From Phorcus lineatus (lineage: Eukaryota; Mollusca; Gastropoda; Trochida; Trochidae): a DNA stretch of 64,000 bases. Shown in pieces: positions 44,567-56,960 of this stretch. Under the pieces are notes generated by a model. The model searched no databases, was not told where the DNA came from, and worked only from the letters and a program-made list of their open reading frames with translations. The stretch spans positions 11,135,016 through 11,199,015 of the forward strand of contig OV121098.1 of assembly GCA_921293015.1 (NCBI GenBank), given 5' to 3'. How positions within the stretch are numbered: the first letter of the stretch is position 1; each line of letters opens with the position of its first letter. The translations under genes were made by a program, and so were the position numbers.

Positions 44567-47266
44567 TTATCGGTACTTATCAAAGCGTTTGGTCTTAATG
44601 ATGTATTGATGAAGGGACTTTACTATTTGCAAATTGACGTCATTAGCTGTTTGAGGTGTTCTGTATAACACATTTTGGAGGCTATAGCCATTCGCATAGA
44701 AAAATGAATTATTTCTGGCAACCATATACAGCTCACATGTAAACAGGTAATGTACAACATCTTCATTGTGATACCCACAAGCGCATTCAGGAGTGTTTGA
44801 AATATGTCTATTTACTTTATCTGCGTTTAGATCACTGCACCCAAGCTTAAGTCTACTATGTATAATCTGACAGAAACAACTTCCATAATTCAGATCAAGA
44901 TAATTGCTATTTGCTTTATCATTTTTCAGCAGAGATTTAAATTCACTTATGGTGTTTGCTAGCAGGAATTTATCAGGTAATGAATTCCACATCTTTATGG
45001 TGTCAGGCAGGAAAGATTGTTCATATCATGTAGTTGCACAGTTCGTTGTCTGTAACTTGGACTGGTTTCTTAGATTGTAGTGACTGTTTTCGGAGACAGT
45101 ATTTAGGAATTAGATTGCAGAGGTAGTCTGGTGCGAGACTGTTTTGATATCCTGTCTTCGATCTTTCAGTGGTTTAGAATTTGTTTCGATGTATAGCTTG
45201 TGATGACTAGTACCACGAACAGCACCACATATTATACGGAGTGCATCTAACTGTAATCGCTCGAGAGTGACAGATTGATCAATCGTACAGTTATCCCAGA
45301 TGACAGCAATAGTCAAATATCAGCAAAATAAAGGATTTGTACATGATTTCAAGGGGTTTTCTTGAGAGACGGTATTTCAGACCTCGGAGGCAATTTATCA
45401 TTGGACTAGCTTTCTTAACAATATCTTCAATATGAATTTTCCATGTGCAATTTTTCTGTAGTGTTATGCCAAGATGTTTATGACTTTTGACTTCTTGTAT
45501 TGGGATTTGATTCATATTCAAAGTAGGAATTTTATAATTTTTTTGCTTTCGAGAAAAATTTATTGTCTCAGTTTTATCAGGGTTGAATTTAACTTGCCAC
45601 TTATCTGCCCAGATAGCTATGCGCGCCAAGTCGTCGTTTAGACATGATGCAGCAATATCGCGATCATCGACAATTACGTAAATGGAAGTGTCGTCAGCAA
45701 ATAAGCGTATGTGACTATCAATGCCATCAACTATATCGCTTATGTATATGAGGAAAAATAACGGACCTTGTGGAACGCCAGCAAGTACAGGTTTAAAATT
45801 GGAACTATATCCATTAATGATGACTTTCTGTACTCGATTTTCTAAATAACTTTCAAACCAGCTCAAAAGAGAGTCAGAGATGCCATAGTTTTTAAGTTTA
45901 GAAATGATGCCTTTGTGCCAAACCTTGTCAAATGCCTTACTTATGTCACAAAATACAGCCCTAACCTCTTTACCTTCATCAAGCCCTTTCGCAATAAAAT
46001 CATATAAGAATGTTAATTGGTTAGCAGTTGAGTCACCTGGCATAAAGCCAGACTGTAAGTTGGTTAAGATATCATTGTCTCGAAAGTAGCTGAAAACATG
46101 ATTAAAGACACATTTTTCGAAAACTTTAGACAAACAACTCGTAAGTGCGACTGGTCTGTAATTAGAACATTCATTAACACTATTCTTTTTATGAATAGGT
46201 ATAACTGAAGCTTCTTTCCAGATGGCCGGAAACGTGAAATGTTGAAGAGACATATTAAATAATTTTGTTAACAAGGGAGCTAAACTTTTCGCTGCGACTT
46301 TAAGAAATCTATTTCCTATTCCATCTGGCCCTGTTGCTTTTGATGGATCAAGGGAGAGAAGGATGTCTTGTACTTCCTCATGTGTAACAATAATAAAGTT
46401 TAGCGATGATGCACATTGCTCAGAGAGGGATTCAGGTACTTATGAATCTGGATTATTCACTGTTGACTGACTAACAAAGAAATCATTAAGGACATGTGAA
46501 ATATCTTCTGGGTCATCATAGACAGTATTGTTAGAAACAATTGGTGGAAAGATGTTGCATTCGGATTTCCTTTGAATATATTGTTTTATCAAACGCCACC
46601 ATGTTTTTGTACCAACAGAAGAATTAACCCTATCATCTATTTTTGAATCATATTTTCTTTTAGAGTCACGTATGAAGTTGACGACTTTATTTCTGGCTGA
46701 TCGGAAATTTGCCCAGTCGGAAGGACGGTTGAGCTTTTTTGCAATTTTATGACAACGATTTCGCTTACGCATTGCAGAGCGGATTTTGCCATTGATCCAT
46801 AAGGGATCATCAGGTTTTATGGTGACCCGTCTATTTAGGATGGTAGTGTTCATGATATATTTTAACTTTTCAGATAATATTTCAACTGCACTGTTTATGT
46901 TTCCAGAAGAAAATAAATCATTTTCATCAATTTCGATGATATATCTTTGAACACTGTCTTAATCCATCAAATTATAATCATATACAACTCTATTTATAGT
47001 TAGTGGTTTGAATATTTTGTCTCTAATCGTCAGGAAAACAGGACAATGATCACTACATACAGGATCAAGAACGCCAGAGCTAAGCACGCTGTTTTCATGT
47101 GTAACAAAAATCAAATCAATTAAAGTGCTAGAGCTTTGCGTTATTCTTGTAGCAGTAGTTATTATCTGGTTTAACCCGTATAAGTGTTTGAGTGTTTCAA
47201 CTTTAGTGTTACTTTCCTGCAGAATGTCTATGTTAAAATCCCCAGCAATTATAGTAAACAAATTAA
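44567..47266 (-). pseudogene. LINE endonuclease end, reverse transcriptase and C-terminal region
   Basis: After LFTIIAGDFNIDILQ come TLIDLIFVTHENSVLSSG and CSDHCPVFL (end of the endonuclease), a stop at 46959, PLWINGKIRSAMRKRNRCHK, a stop at 46440, DPSKATGPDGIGNRF, and the reverse transcriptase with NYRPVALTSCLSKVFEKCVF, MPGDSTANQLTFL, FCDISKAFDKVWH (first catalytic Asp) and IRLFADDTSIY (the DD pair). The loop GVPQGSxLGP is shortened to GVPQGP. The C-terminal part includes CGAVRGTSHHKLYIETN and LGCSDLNADKVNRH and ends KTKRFDKYR. The element is nearly complete but inactive. Confidence 0.85.
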
Positions 47267-50200
47267 CCCTTAAGATGCGGGTCCCGGAATATTCCGGGAT
47301 GAAATTAGCTTTGCCCGCAAGTCCTCTTAGCGGGATGGGAGTAGCACACTCTATTTTTCTCACGCTAACTAATTATGACCGCGGGTCTCGGTAGCGGGTC
47401 CCGGAAATTTATTGCCTAGCAGTAGTCTCAGTTCAACGCTTGTATTTTCGTTCCGGCTGTCGCTAAGCAACCGTGTTTTGTTTCGTTGGTGTTCTAAATA
47501 ATGCGCGAACATGCTCCGAAAGTTATGAGAGTATTGATAATGTTTATCGTACCAAAAATAAACGTTAAAATCACTAAATTTTCCCCCACTCCCCGCCGCA
47601 CGTGCTAATAGCCTGTGGGCACTTTCTACCCTCTCGCACGAGCTTACCGACCCGCGCATGCTATCGTTTACTGAGACGCGTGCATTTTGACCCTATGCAC
47701 GCCTTCCTATCGCACGCCCTATGTTCTGAACCCTTGGGCGGATTTCAATATAGGTGGGATCATTTGAAAGAGAAAAAAAATGTCTTTAATTCGATGTAAA
47801 AAACATATGTGCGCCTTGTGAAATAAAGATACCGCATGTGCCGCAAAAAAGGTGATTTTTATATATTTTTAGTTTTACACTGTTTTGTCACACCAAATTT
47901 CTCATGATGTGCTCAACATATTTTGACATTTTTTATATCACAAGATACAGAAAAAGATTGTCTTTAATCCCATGTAAAATGTGTACATGCGCAACAATTC
48001 ATAAAGATACAGCAAGCGCCGCACAAAAAGGTAATTTTGCCGACTTTCTTATCATGTGATCTGAAGCGCGATTTTCATGTGCCTTTCTTTCACAATGAAT
48101 TTCTTTTACACCGTGAAAAAGATTTTGTTGAATTTTACATCACTATAAAGACAAATGAATTGTCTCTAATTCCCTATATCAATTATTATGCGCGCAAATA
48201 AATAAAGACTCAACAAGTGCCGTAAAAAGAACAACTTTCGCACTTCGCAATTCCGTTAGTGACGCAAATAGGGAAACTTTGGCACTTCATATCCCCGTGT
48301 ACAAATGACACATTTCAAAACCATTTACATCATTATCAAGAGGAATAAATTGTCTACAAAGTGATATATAAAATGTACATGCGCTAAAACAAAAGACGAT
48401 GCAGCAAGCGCCGCACAAAGGGTTCTTTTTATGTGATCTGAAGTTCGATTTTCATGTACCTTTCTTTGGCACTCGATATTTTCTATACCACTTGGCGGAT
48501 TTTGATAAATATTACGTCTAAATAAAGACGGAACGTTGTTCTTCATTTCAATATATTGATCATACATGCGCACACAAAAATAAAGGCACAAGAAGTGCCG
48601 CAAATTTGGCAAGTTTCGCATTTCGTATTTCTGTAACCAAGTGGCGCGCTCAACAACGTTTGGTATCAGCGTAAAGAGCAGAAAATTCTCTTCAATTTGA
48701 TATACAATTTGTTTATGCGCTCATAGAAATAAAGACTCAACAAGCGCCGCTAAAATGTTATAAATAAATGTAATAAGTAAAAAAAATTATGAAGGAAACC
48801 CTGTTTCTTTAGTGTTCAATTATAGAGTTTTATAAACCATGAAAGTTGAAGGAAAAAAAACTTTTGGATTTACATTCATAGCGTTATTGATGTCTTTTTT
48901 GAGTTAGGGGATTTTTGCGTCGGGCACCGCCATCAGTTCATGGGAAAATTGTCCAACGAAAATGTTGTGGTTGAGACACAGTATGTCGGGGATGCCGTCG
49001 GGAACCGCCATCAGGTCAAGGCAAAGTTGTCCAACGAAAATGTTTGTGGTTGAGACACAATATGTCGGGGATCTTTCGCCGGGCACCGCCATCAGGTCAT
49101 GAGAAAATGTGTCCAACGAAAATGTTCGTGTTCGAGAAAAAAAATTTCAGCGGACTTTCGTCGGGCACCGCCAGCAGGTATGTGTTTTTTTCTGCCAAAT
49201 TTTTGTTGGTCGAGGAAACTCATTTTTGAAAAAAAAGTTTGGTAGCATTCCGATGTTTTAAATAATTTGCTATATATGTCGGGATGGCATGAGTTCCTTC
49301 CAGTGAACTAAAGACAAGGGGCCGGGTGCTCGTTGACTACGGCCGTCCCGACGGATAGGCCCGTGGAACCTATCATTCTCGGAAGAGAAGTCAAAAGTTG
49401 AAAAACTTTTGTAATCCACAACTGACAATCAGAACTTTCCTGACGTAGAAGGCAGTTGTTCGCGACTCGCCGGCTCGTTGCATAGGAGTCAGAAGGCGGC
49501 ATCAGGGTTGATAATGTTGATACAACGTCGGCGGCCGTCGGTGCCATCGGCACCTTCGGCGGGATTGTGAAGAGTCGTCCAAAAGTTAGAAAGTGTCCGG
49601 CGACATTAGAACTTGTTCGGCTGGATTGTGAAAAGTTGTCCGAAAGTTAGAAATTGTCCAGCAATGTTAGAATTTGTCCTGATTTGTTATTTTTGCAAAT
49701 CGTGAAACAAAATGTCCGGCTTTCGCCAAAGGCGCGCAACGGCAAATTTGTTTCAAACACTTACAAAATGTGGCAATTGAATGTCCATGAAGCTCACATT
49801 GAATTTCTCTGTACAACAGGTCATGTGTTGATGTTATTATATCTTGCGTGTGCCTAAATTATTTTCAATCATTTACAGATTGATGTGAAAGATGCCTAAG
49901 GCCAGGAGGCCGCGAACCAGGAGTTGGGAAGGTCCGTCAACGTCTAGCGACGACGACTTCATCAACGAGGTCCATGCCGATGAAGCTTCTGATATGGAAT
50001 CAACTGATGAGAGTGACAGTGACAGTGACAGTGATAGTGAAAGTGACATTGATAGTGATCAAGAAATAAGAAACATTGCAAGAGACATATTAGCTGGTAC
50101 GGGTGAAACTGCTACGGCTGGTACTTCCACAGAGGAAGAGTTCAGTGGCTTTGACGAGCAATATAATGAAATGGACACACATTTTGATGACCAAGATAAT

Positions 50201-52683
50201 TTTATGGATCGCTGGGAAGAGGGGCCGAGGCAACGTGGACGTGTCGAATTGCATTTTACTGGCGCAACGGGATTAGGACGGTTTATAGAATTGCCTGATA
50301 ACCCGCAACCTGTAGACTTTTTCGGACTGTTTTTTCATGAAGATGATTATGGATCATTGGCAGCAGAAACCAACAGATACTTCCACCAACAGGTCGATGA
50401 TAAGGTTCTGAAACCCTGTTCACGGTTGAGGCACTGGTATGATACGAATGCCGAAGAAATGAAAGTATTCATTGCAATGACAATAGCAATGTCTCTGGTT
50501 GTACAGAGAAACTTTTCTGAGTATTGGTCAACAAGTGATGTTACGTCGACGCCCTTCTTTTCCAAGTGCATGCCCCGCGACAGGTTCTGGCTACTGCTAA
50601 CGTATCTACATTTGAATGATAACAACCTAATGCCGGGACGAAACACTCCGCATTTTTCACCAATGAATAAACTTGGCTATCTGTACCAACGCATCGTGCA
50701 TCGTTTTTCCAGAGTTTATAAGCCGCATCAAAACATTTGTGTTGACGAAGGGTTGGTGCCTTGGAAAGGCAATCTGAGTTTCAAAGTATATAATCCCGAC
50801 AAGCCGAAGAAGTATGGGATAAAGGCCTACATGTTGTGCGACTCAACAAATGGTTATGTTTGCAAGTTCAAACTCTACACTGGAAAAACAAATGAAGCTG
50901 TTTCTGTTGGTGGGAAAACGTATGATCTCGTCATGGACTTGGTGAAGGAATATGCTGGGAAAGGGTATCATGTGTTCATGGACAATTTCTATTCCTCGGT
51001 GGCATTGTATATAAACTTGTGGGAAATGGGAACTGGTGCGACGGGAACTTTGAGAGGAAATCGCAAAGGCATTCCTGAAAAGCTAAAGAAGGCACAGAAG
51101 AATCAGAAGAAAGGGGATATGACAATCTATCACAATCAAGACCTACTCGTTTTGCGGTATGAGGACAGGAAGTCAGTGTTGCTCATGTCAACCGTAGAAG
51201 ACGCCGAAATTGTAGAGACAGGAAAGAAGAACCGAGTGACTGGGGAAGCAAATACGAGACCACGTATTGTGCACGAATACAACAAATATATGGGAGGTGT
51301 GGATCGGGCCGACCAGATGCTGTCCTACACCCCGTTCAAAATGAAAACTCTTAAATGGTGGAAGCGCGTGTGGTTTCATGTGTTGAACGTTGCCATGTTG
51401 AATTCTTACATTATCTATAAAGAATTCTCAGAAGACAAACCTTTGAAAACAAGCCGTCAATTTAGAAAAGATTTGGTGCAGCATATGATCACCTTCGCCG
51501 AAACAGAAAAAGTGCCCTCCCTGCGCAGACGTCCTCGCGGCCGGCCGAGCACGAGCGACGATAGTGTCTTGCGACTCCATGGTCGTCACTTTCCATCAAA
51601 GATTCAGCCTGTTGGAAAGAAGAAAAACCTAACACGCATGTGTGTTGTTTGCTCCAAAGCGAATAGAGAACTTCGTCGAAGGGAATTCGAAGAAACAAAT
51701 CAGCCAGTTCGAAAGAAGAAAAGGGTAGGCAAAGAATCTTCTTTCGAATGTATCGAGTGTAATGTGGCTCTATGTGCAGCACCATGTTTCAGAATTTATC
51801 ACACGTCACAAGATTGCACTAAAGCTTATATCAGTTTGATGTCAGAGAAGGAAAATGAGGGGGATAATCAAGAAGATTGAAGAAAGAAGAAAGAAGCAGA
51901 AGTGTGGATGAGCGTTACTCTCCTTATAAAGTTTATTCTTCACATCAATAAGGTGAATAAGTGTAATATAAAATACTGATTGAGGGGGTATAACGGTACT
52001 AATTAGCGTACCGATGCCAGACTGCCCAAGGGAGAATTAGTTCTGGCTAAAAATCCCGTTATGTCGGAGCATCCTCGGGGTACCCCCAACCATCTTTCGC
52101 GGCGTATATCTTTTGAACAGGGTGACATATTCTAACAATCTTTTATCATCATAAAGAAGAATAAATTGTCTACAATTCCATATATAATACATGTATGCGC
52201 GCTAAGTATTAGGGATTTTATTCAGCCGGAAATAAAGACAATCTTTAGATAATTGTAGAAATCTAACTAGAGGTCGCATTGTAAAAAGATATATATCATC
52301 GTAAAGAGGAATAATGTATCTTCAATTCCATATAAAAAAATTAATTGTGCGATTATATTTAAGGATTTTCCGTAACTCTAAATAAAGACAATCTTCATAT
52401 TGCAATAGAAACCGTTCTAGGTAAGACAAAAATTTCATTCAAAGTGTCGGATAAAGATCGTTCATTTGTGTACGGGATTGGCGGGCTACTTTTGTATCGA
52501 ACGGTCAATTTCATCCGTAATCCGCCATGTGAATACACCATTTATCGAAAAAACAGCCGCGACTCGCGGTGCGAAATAATTCAGCCACAGGGGCTAATTG
52601 CGTTATTACCGTAGCGAGGCGAGTGCAGGAAAATTCAGCCACGGGGGCAAAACTGGTCAAAATAATATTCAGCAACGGAAGGG
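47267..52683 (+). mobile_element. piggyBac copy B, 5417 bp
   Basis: TTAA stands at 47263-47266 and 52684-52687. The termini, 5' array, 95-bp array and transposase are nearly identical to copy A. About 0.96 kb after the transposase (41695-42657 in copy A) is missing, which removes the AATAAA and four of the six 3' direct repeats. It keeps about 25 bp near 48440 that copy A lacks at 38160. Both ends are intact, so it could still be mobilised. Confidence 0.92.
49892..51880 (+). CDS. piggyBac transposase (PGBD4-like), 662 aa, intact, copy B
   Basis: Same protein as in copy A with a few changes: the Ser-Asp run is two residues shorter, and single differences occur at RVELHF, DTNAEE and NNLMPG. 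The four catalytic acids lie in NICVDEG, FMDNFYSS and GGVDRADQ, at 285, 364, 471 and 474 because of the shorter run. The C-terminal Cys/His domain is complete. Transcription can use the same upstream sequence as copy A, but the nearby polyadenylation signal has been deleted; the next AATAAA lies near 52159. Two intact copies this similar imply recent spread. Confidence 0.93.
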   Translation: MPKARRPRTRSWEGPSTSSDDDFINEVHADEASDMESTDESDSDSDSDSESDIDSDQEIRNIARDILAGTGETATAGTSTEEEFSGFDEQYNEMDTHFDDQDNFMDRWEEGPRQRGRVELHFTGATGLGRFIELPDNPQPVDFFGLFFHEDDYGSLAAETNRYFHQQVDDKVLKPCSRLRHWYDTNAEEMKVFIAMTIAMSLVVQRNFSEYWSTSDVTSTPFFSKCMPRDRFWLLLTYLHLNDNNLMPGRNTPHFSPMNKLGYLYQRIVHRFSRVYKPHQNICVDEGLVPWKGNLSFKVYNPDKPKKYGIKAYMLCDSTNGYVCKFKLYTGKTNEAVSVGGKTYDLVMDLVKEYAGKGYHVFMDNFYSSVALYINLWEMGTGATGTLRGNRKGIPEKLKKAQKNQKKGDMTIYHNQDLLVLRYEDRKSVLLMSTVEDAEIVETGKKNRVTGEANTRPRIVHEYNKYMGGVDRADQMLSYTPFKMKTLKWWKRVWFHVLNVAMLNSYIIYKEFSEDKPLKTSRQFRKDLVQHMITFAETEKVPSLRRRPRGRPSTSDDSVLRLHGRHFPSKIQPVGKKKNLTRMCVVCSKANRELRRREFEETNQPVRKKKRVGKESSFECIECNVALCAAPCFRIYHTSQDCTKAYISLMSEKENEGDNQED

Positions 52684-53272
52684 TTAAGATCGATCGCCAT
52701 TTCGATTGACTGGTTAATCAAGTCCCAGTAATGTTCACTTTTATCAGCGCGGTAAAAAGTGCCGATAAGATAATTTCGGTTTTTGCATTTTATTTTTATC
52801 CATAATGCTTCGAGGCCGGCAATGTCAAATGTTTCCATCCTCTCCACGCATAAGTTTTGTTTAACATAAATGGCTACGCCCCCACCTCGCATTAAACAAT
52901 CTTTTCTGAAAGGACTGTGAAAGCCTGGTATTTGTATATCATTACTATTAACATTATCCTTCAGCCAGGTTTCTGTAAGGCATGTAACATCATAGTCTAG
53001 GAATTCTGCATGAATGATATCAACTTTATCTTTGAGACTTCTTACATTGAGATGTATTATTTTTAGAGTTCTATTAAAATTTGGTCCCGGTTTGGGTGAA
53101 TATCTCCGCAACAAAGAAAGATAATACTAATAAATATGGAAATATATGAATTGTACAAGCAAAGGAAACTTGAACGATATATAAATAATTGAAAGTTGTA
53201 TGAACTTCTTGAATGAAGTGAAACTGCAAAACACGCCACTGCCTGCCTGTACTGCACTATGTCAACTGACAT
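52684..53272 (-). pseudogene. LINE N-terminus and endonuclease, first part
   Basis: An N-terminal frame ends IIFLCCGDIHPN at about 53080, where one base change in phase leads to the frame PKPGPNFNRTLKIIHLNVRS. Then come TCLTETWLKDNV, MRGGGVAIYVKQNL and LIGTFYRADKSEHYWDLI, ending AIDLN at the TTAA. These are the first two thirds of the AP endonuclease. The remainder (LFTIIAGDFNID) lies beyond piggyBac B at 47266. Confidence 0.8.
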
Positions 53273-54249
53273 TTTACAGATATGAATACAAAAACATCCA
53301 AAAAGATGACAGCGGGGTCACAAAGTAACAACATACAGAAAACAAGCATATGTAGACATTGAAGATTCTGATAGCTTTGGTTTGAGATCTGGTATAATAC
53401 ATCAAAGCAAAAATTCTCAAAGAAGAAACAAAAACAAAGAAAAATAACCGAAGTGGAAAAACTCATTGAGTTTTTTTTTTAAAATAGGAAAAAAAAACCC
53501 AAAAAGGTGAAGAAGTGCCTATGGTTAAATAAAACTTTGTAAGAAATTAAATCATAAAACTAGTTTATTATGTCTGTATATGATATGAATGTATTTTTCC
53601 ATGATAACACTACATGTTAGTCTAGCACAGTTACCGTGTGTAGAGATACACATAAGTCACGAGAAACTTGCCCTGCACATGCACAGTGGAAGTAATGTAC
53701 ATTTCCCAACAGCCTGAGAATGCAGTGGGGTCATTTTGGATACCTCAACTTTTGATTCAGAATAAATGTAAGTATCAGTGTTCTAATACTATGATACAAA
53801 TTAATATAGCTGTTAACAATTCTAGCATGTCAATAGAAGACAGATATTATACAAAATAATGTTGATTGTCATCTTACTCAATTATTTTATGACTCAAAGT
53901 GTAACAAGACAAATAATGTAAAACCATACCAAATGTATAGACCTACGATTAAGTGTAGTATTTCAATAAGCCATTGACACATATGACAGCTTCGCAGTTG
54001 CAAATAAAAATAAAAATAAATTTGTAATGTACTATTTGTGCATTGTAATGCCTATCAGCCAAATCATTTCATTACTTATCTGAATAGTAATTATTGATCA
54101 TATTTGAGATAATCTATATAAGGATAATTGGGGATAATATTTACATATATCCATTGGAATTATTATCTGCTTTTCATATAGCTATTATTCAGACTGCAAT
54201 TTGTAAATATAAATGGATTAGCATCCATAAATTAGATAAAAAATTAAAT
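53273..54249. other. Spacer without recognised gene
   Basis: AT-rich. The first part may be 5' untranslated sequence of the minus-strand LINE. Small open frames near 53257-53466 and 53668-53859 have no recognisable motif. Confidence 0.4.
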
Positions 54250-55530
54250 AGCATAACTGTCACAACTTGTAGAATCCATTATTGTGATATAATAAGTAGG
54301 TGATAGCATAACTGTCACAACTTGTAGAATCCATTATTGTGATATAATAAGTAGGTGATAGCATAACTGTCACAACCTGTAGAATCCATTATTGTGATAT
54401 AATAAGTAGGTGATAGCATAACTGTCACAACCTGTAGAATCCATTATTGTGATATAATAAGTAGGTGATAGCATAACTGTCACAACCTGTAGAATCCATT
54501 ATTGTGATTTCTAGCATTGTTGCGGTAAAGATCAAAGGCGCCGCCTATCCTTTATTCTGCGATAAAGTATAGTTTTTGAATGACGTCATGAAACAATGAC
54601 CCATGACGTCAACAACAATAACGTTATGACGTCACTGGTTATGGCCCTGGTCGAGCATTTTCAATTAACTGCCAAATTCGATTAATTTCATTTTAGTTAT
54701 TTTTGGCTGAAATATGATTAACACGAGTTAAAATCGACATGCTAGAAAAGAAATAGAGTAGCCTCAACCATCATGTGTTTTGCAATAAAGTATAGTTTTG
54801 CCCTGAACTATTATTAACGTCAAACCACTCGGCCTTCGGCCTCGTGCTTTAACTATAATAGTTCAGGGCAAAACTATACTTTATTGCAAAACACATGATG
54901 GTTGAGGCTACTCTATTTCTTAAATAATAAGTAGGTGATAGCATAACTGTCACAACCTGTAGAATCCATTATTGTGATATAATAAGTAGGTGATAGCATA
55001 ACTGTCACAACCTGTAGAACCCATTATTGTGATATAATAAGTAGGTGATAGCATAACTGTCACAACCTGTAGAATCCATTATTGTGATATAATAAGTAGG
55101 TGATAGCATAACTGTCACAACCTGTAGAATCCATTATTGTGATACAATAAGTAGGTGATAGCATAACTGTCACAACTTGTAGAATCCATTATTGTGATAC
55201 AATAAGTAGGTGATAGCATAACTGTCACAACTTGTAGAATCCATTATTGTGATACAATAAGTAGGTGATAGCATAACTGTCACAACCTGTAGAATCCATT
55301 ATTGTGATATAATAAGTAGGTGATAGCATAACTGTCACAACTTGTAGAATCCATTATTGTGATATAATAAGTAGGTGATAGCATAACTGTCACAACTTGT
55401 AGAATCCATTATTGTGATATAATAAGTAGGTGATAGCATAACTGTCACAACCTGTAGAATCCATTATTGTGATATAATAAGTAGGTGATAGCATAACTGT
55501 CACAACTTGTAGAATACATTAGTGTGATAT
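54250..55530. repeat. 55-bp satellite array, about 16 units, interrupted by a hairpin insert
   Basis: Units starting GCATAACTGTCACAAC occur every 55 bp: five from 54251 to 54471 and eleven from 54941 to 55491. They differ mainly at a few C/T positions. Each unit contains CCATTATTGTGAT and AATAAGTAGGTGAT. The array is split at about 54508-54924. Confidence 0.95.
54748..54921. repeat. Hairpin with perfect 66-bp arms
   Basis: The left arm 54748-54813 and the right arm 54856-54921 are exact complements. The 42-bp spacer contains CGGCCTTCGGCC. The whole insert (about 54508-54924) also has smaller inverted repeats (CTAGCAT near 54512 and ATGCTAG near 54739) and TGACGTCA motifs. It looks like a foldback element inserted in the satellite. 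Confidence 0.9.
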
Positions 55531-55639
55531 TGTGATTTTAGAAATTCACTAAATGACTTTATGCCGACAGTTATTTTCCACTCTATGACAATTTTCTTTT
55601 ACAATGTTTGTCTTACCACTTACTTTTGCATTTAAACTG

Positions 55640-55995
55640 ATGTTGGTTTCCTATAATACATACATCCATTCTCAAATTTCTCATTACCAAATTATTCACT
55701 GTAAACTAAGACTTGGCTGTAGCGATCTAAACGGACATAAATTTGATAGATTTTTACAAAATATGTCAAGCTGCCCTTGCGGTCACCATTATTAAGATGC
55801 CATTCACTTTCTCTTTATTTGTCCAAATTTTGCTCGTTTTCGATCAGAGAGTTTCTATTACGTTAATGGTTATGATATTCAAACTGTTTTATTTGGTAAT
55901 TATTCCTATTCCGACGAAATCAATGAAAAGATTGTTAAATCTGTTCATTTATATTTTACCCTCACTAAACGTTTTTCTGTTTAATCTATAAGTAT
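55640..55995 (+). pseudogene. LINE C-terminal fragment
   Basis: It reads SQISHYQIIHCKLRLGCSDL, NGHKFDRF and CPCGHHY, then after a stop HFLFICPNFARFRSESFYYV and LYFTLTKRF. This aligns with the minus-strand LINE at 44567-44870 (QIIHSRLKLGCSDLN, CACGYHNEDVVHYLFTCEL, IIKTKRF). It starts directly after the satellite. Confidence 0.7.
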
Positions 55996-56295
55996 TATCT
56001 AAAAGTCTGCTAACTTCAATGATGATGAATTAAGATATGGTGTATAAATGTATATATGTATGTATGGGAGAGGTAGTCAGATAGGCTGCTAGCCTGTTTA
56101 CCAATCCCTTTCTCTTTTCTGAAATAAAATATTGTTTAAACCATTCTCAATGCTAGCAAGACACAGGGTTCACATAAGTCTTTCGAGGCTGTAACTGTTT
56201 ATATGAAAATACGCGTTGAATAATTTCTTACATCAGTATGGAGGTTTATTTGAATTTATTATTCATATCTATTGACATTATCTGCTTTAAGGTCA

Positions 56296-56430
56296 CTACA
56301 TCCTACCTTCAAAGGACTGTACAATCGGACAATTTAAACCAAGGTCGAGGTAATTTTTTTGTTCACAAATTGCCAATAGAGATTTGAATTTGCAAATTAC
56401 GAATTCCACAGTTTGATTGTATGTTGTAAA
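56296..56430 (-). pseudogene. Short LINE C-terminal fragment
   Basis: The minus strand reads FKSLLAICEQKNYLDLGLNC, like FKSLLKNDKANSNYLDLNYG in the LINE at 44870. It is a small decayed remnant. Confidence 0.5.
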
Positions 56431-56914
56431 CAATAATGCAACAACAAGCAATTTATGCAAACTACAGAACACGGTCATTAAATATAGTATGTAAAAATGG
56501 CAACATTCTGGCAATTGACCATTTTCTAGTTTTGATGTTTAGAGTTATCTGCCCTTGCAACATCACGCTGGGAAGAGTGCAAGAGCATTCTTATATTTGT
56601 TAAAAATACAAAAAATTCAAGGGGTAATCTTCAATTTGACAATTTTCTTAATCTCATTCTTGTTGAAAAATCCAAGAAAATTGATAAATGACATTCTGCC
56701 CATGGTCTATAGGAAAAATTTGGACCTTACTCAGTAATCACTACCAGTCTCAAGCAAGCATAACTCAGTAATCACTAGGGGTGGGCGATATAACCGGTAT
56801 ACCGGTATATTGCGATTCAAACTACTCAATATTTCGTATCGCGGTACAGTGTCCAAGAACCGGTGTAGCAGGCCATTTCTTCCCCAGTCTAAACTTTCCC
56901 CGGGGAGAAAATAG

Positions 56915-56960
56915 CCTAGGCCAAACTTTCCCCGGGGAAGGTTTGGCCTAGGCTATTTTC
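56915..56960. repeat. About 42-bp near-perfect palindrome
   Basis: AGCCTAGGCC, AAACTTTCCCC and the mirrored GGGGAAGGTTT, GGCCTAGGCT. Related CCCCGGGG palindromes recur at 59605-59690 near the opposite end. Confidence 0.75.

Larger units (their letters stand above)
44567..53272 (-). mobile_element. CR1/L2/jockey-type LINE, minus strand, split by piggyBac B
   Basis: The coding order on the minus strand is 53272 to 52684, then piggyBac B (47267-52683), then 47266 to 44567. The bases GCGATCGATC-TTAA-TTTGTTTAC restore AIDLNLFTIIAGDFNID in frame. The element is better preserved than the plus-strand copy: one frame runs from 47266 to about 45310 with only two stops (46959 and 46440) and a 12-bp loss at GVPQG...PLFF. 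A frame break lies near 53080 and another near 45300. Confidence 0.85.

Noticed and set aside
54250..55530. CRISPR-like array
   Set aside because: The 55-bp units are contiguous with no unique spacers, and the context is eukaryotic, so this is a satellite.
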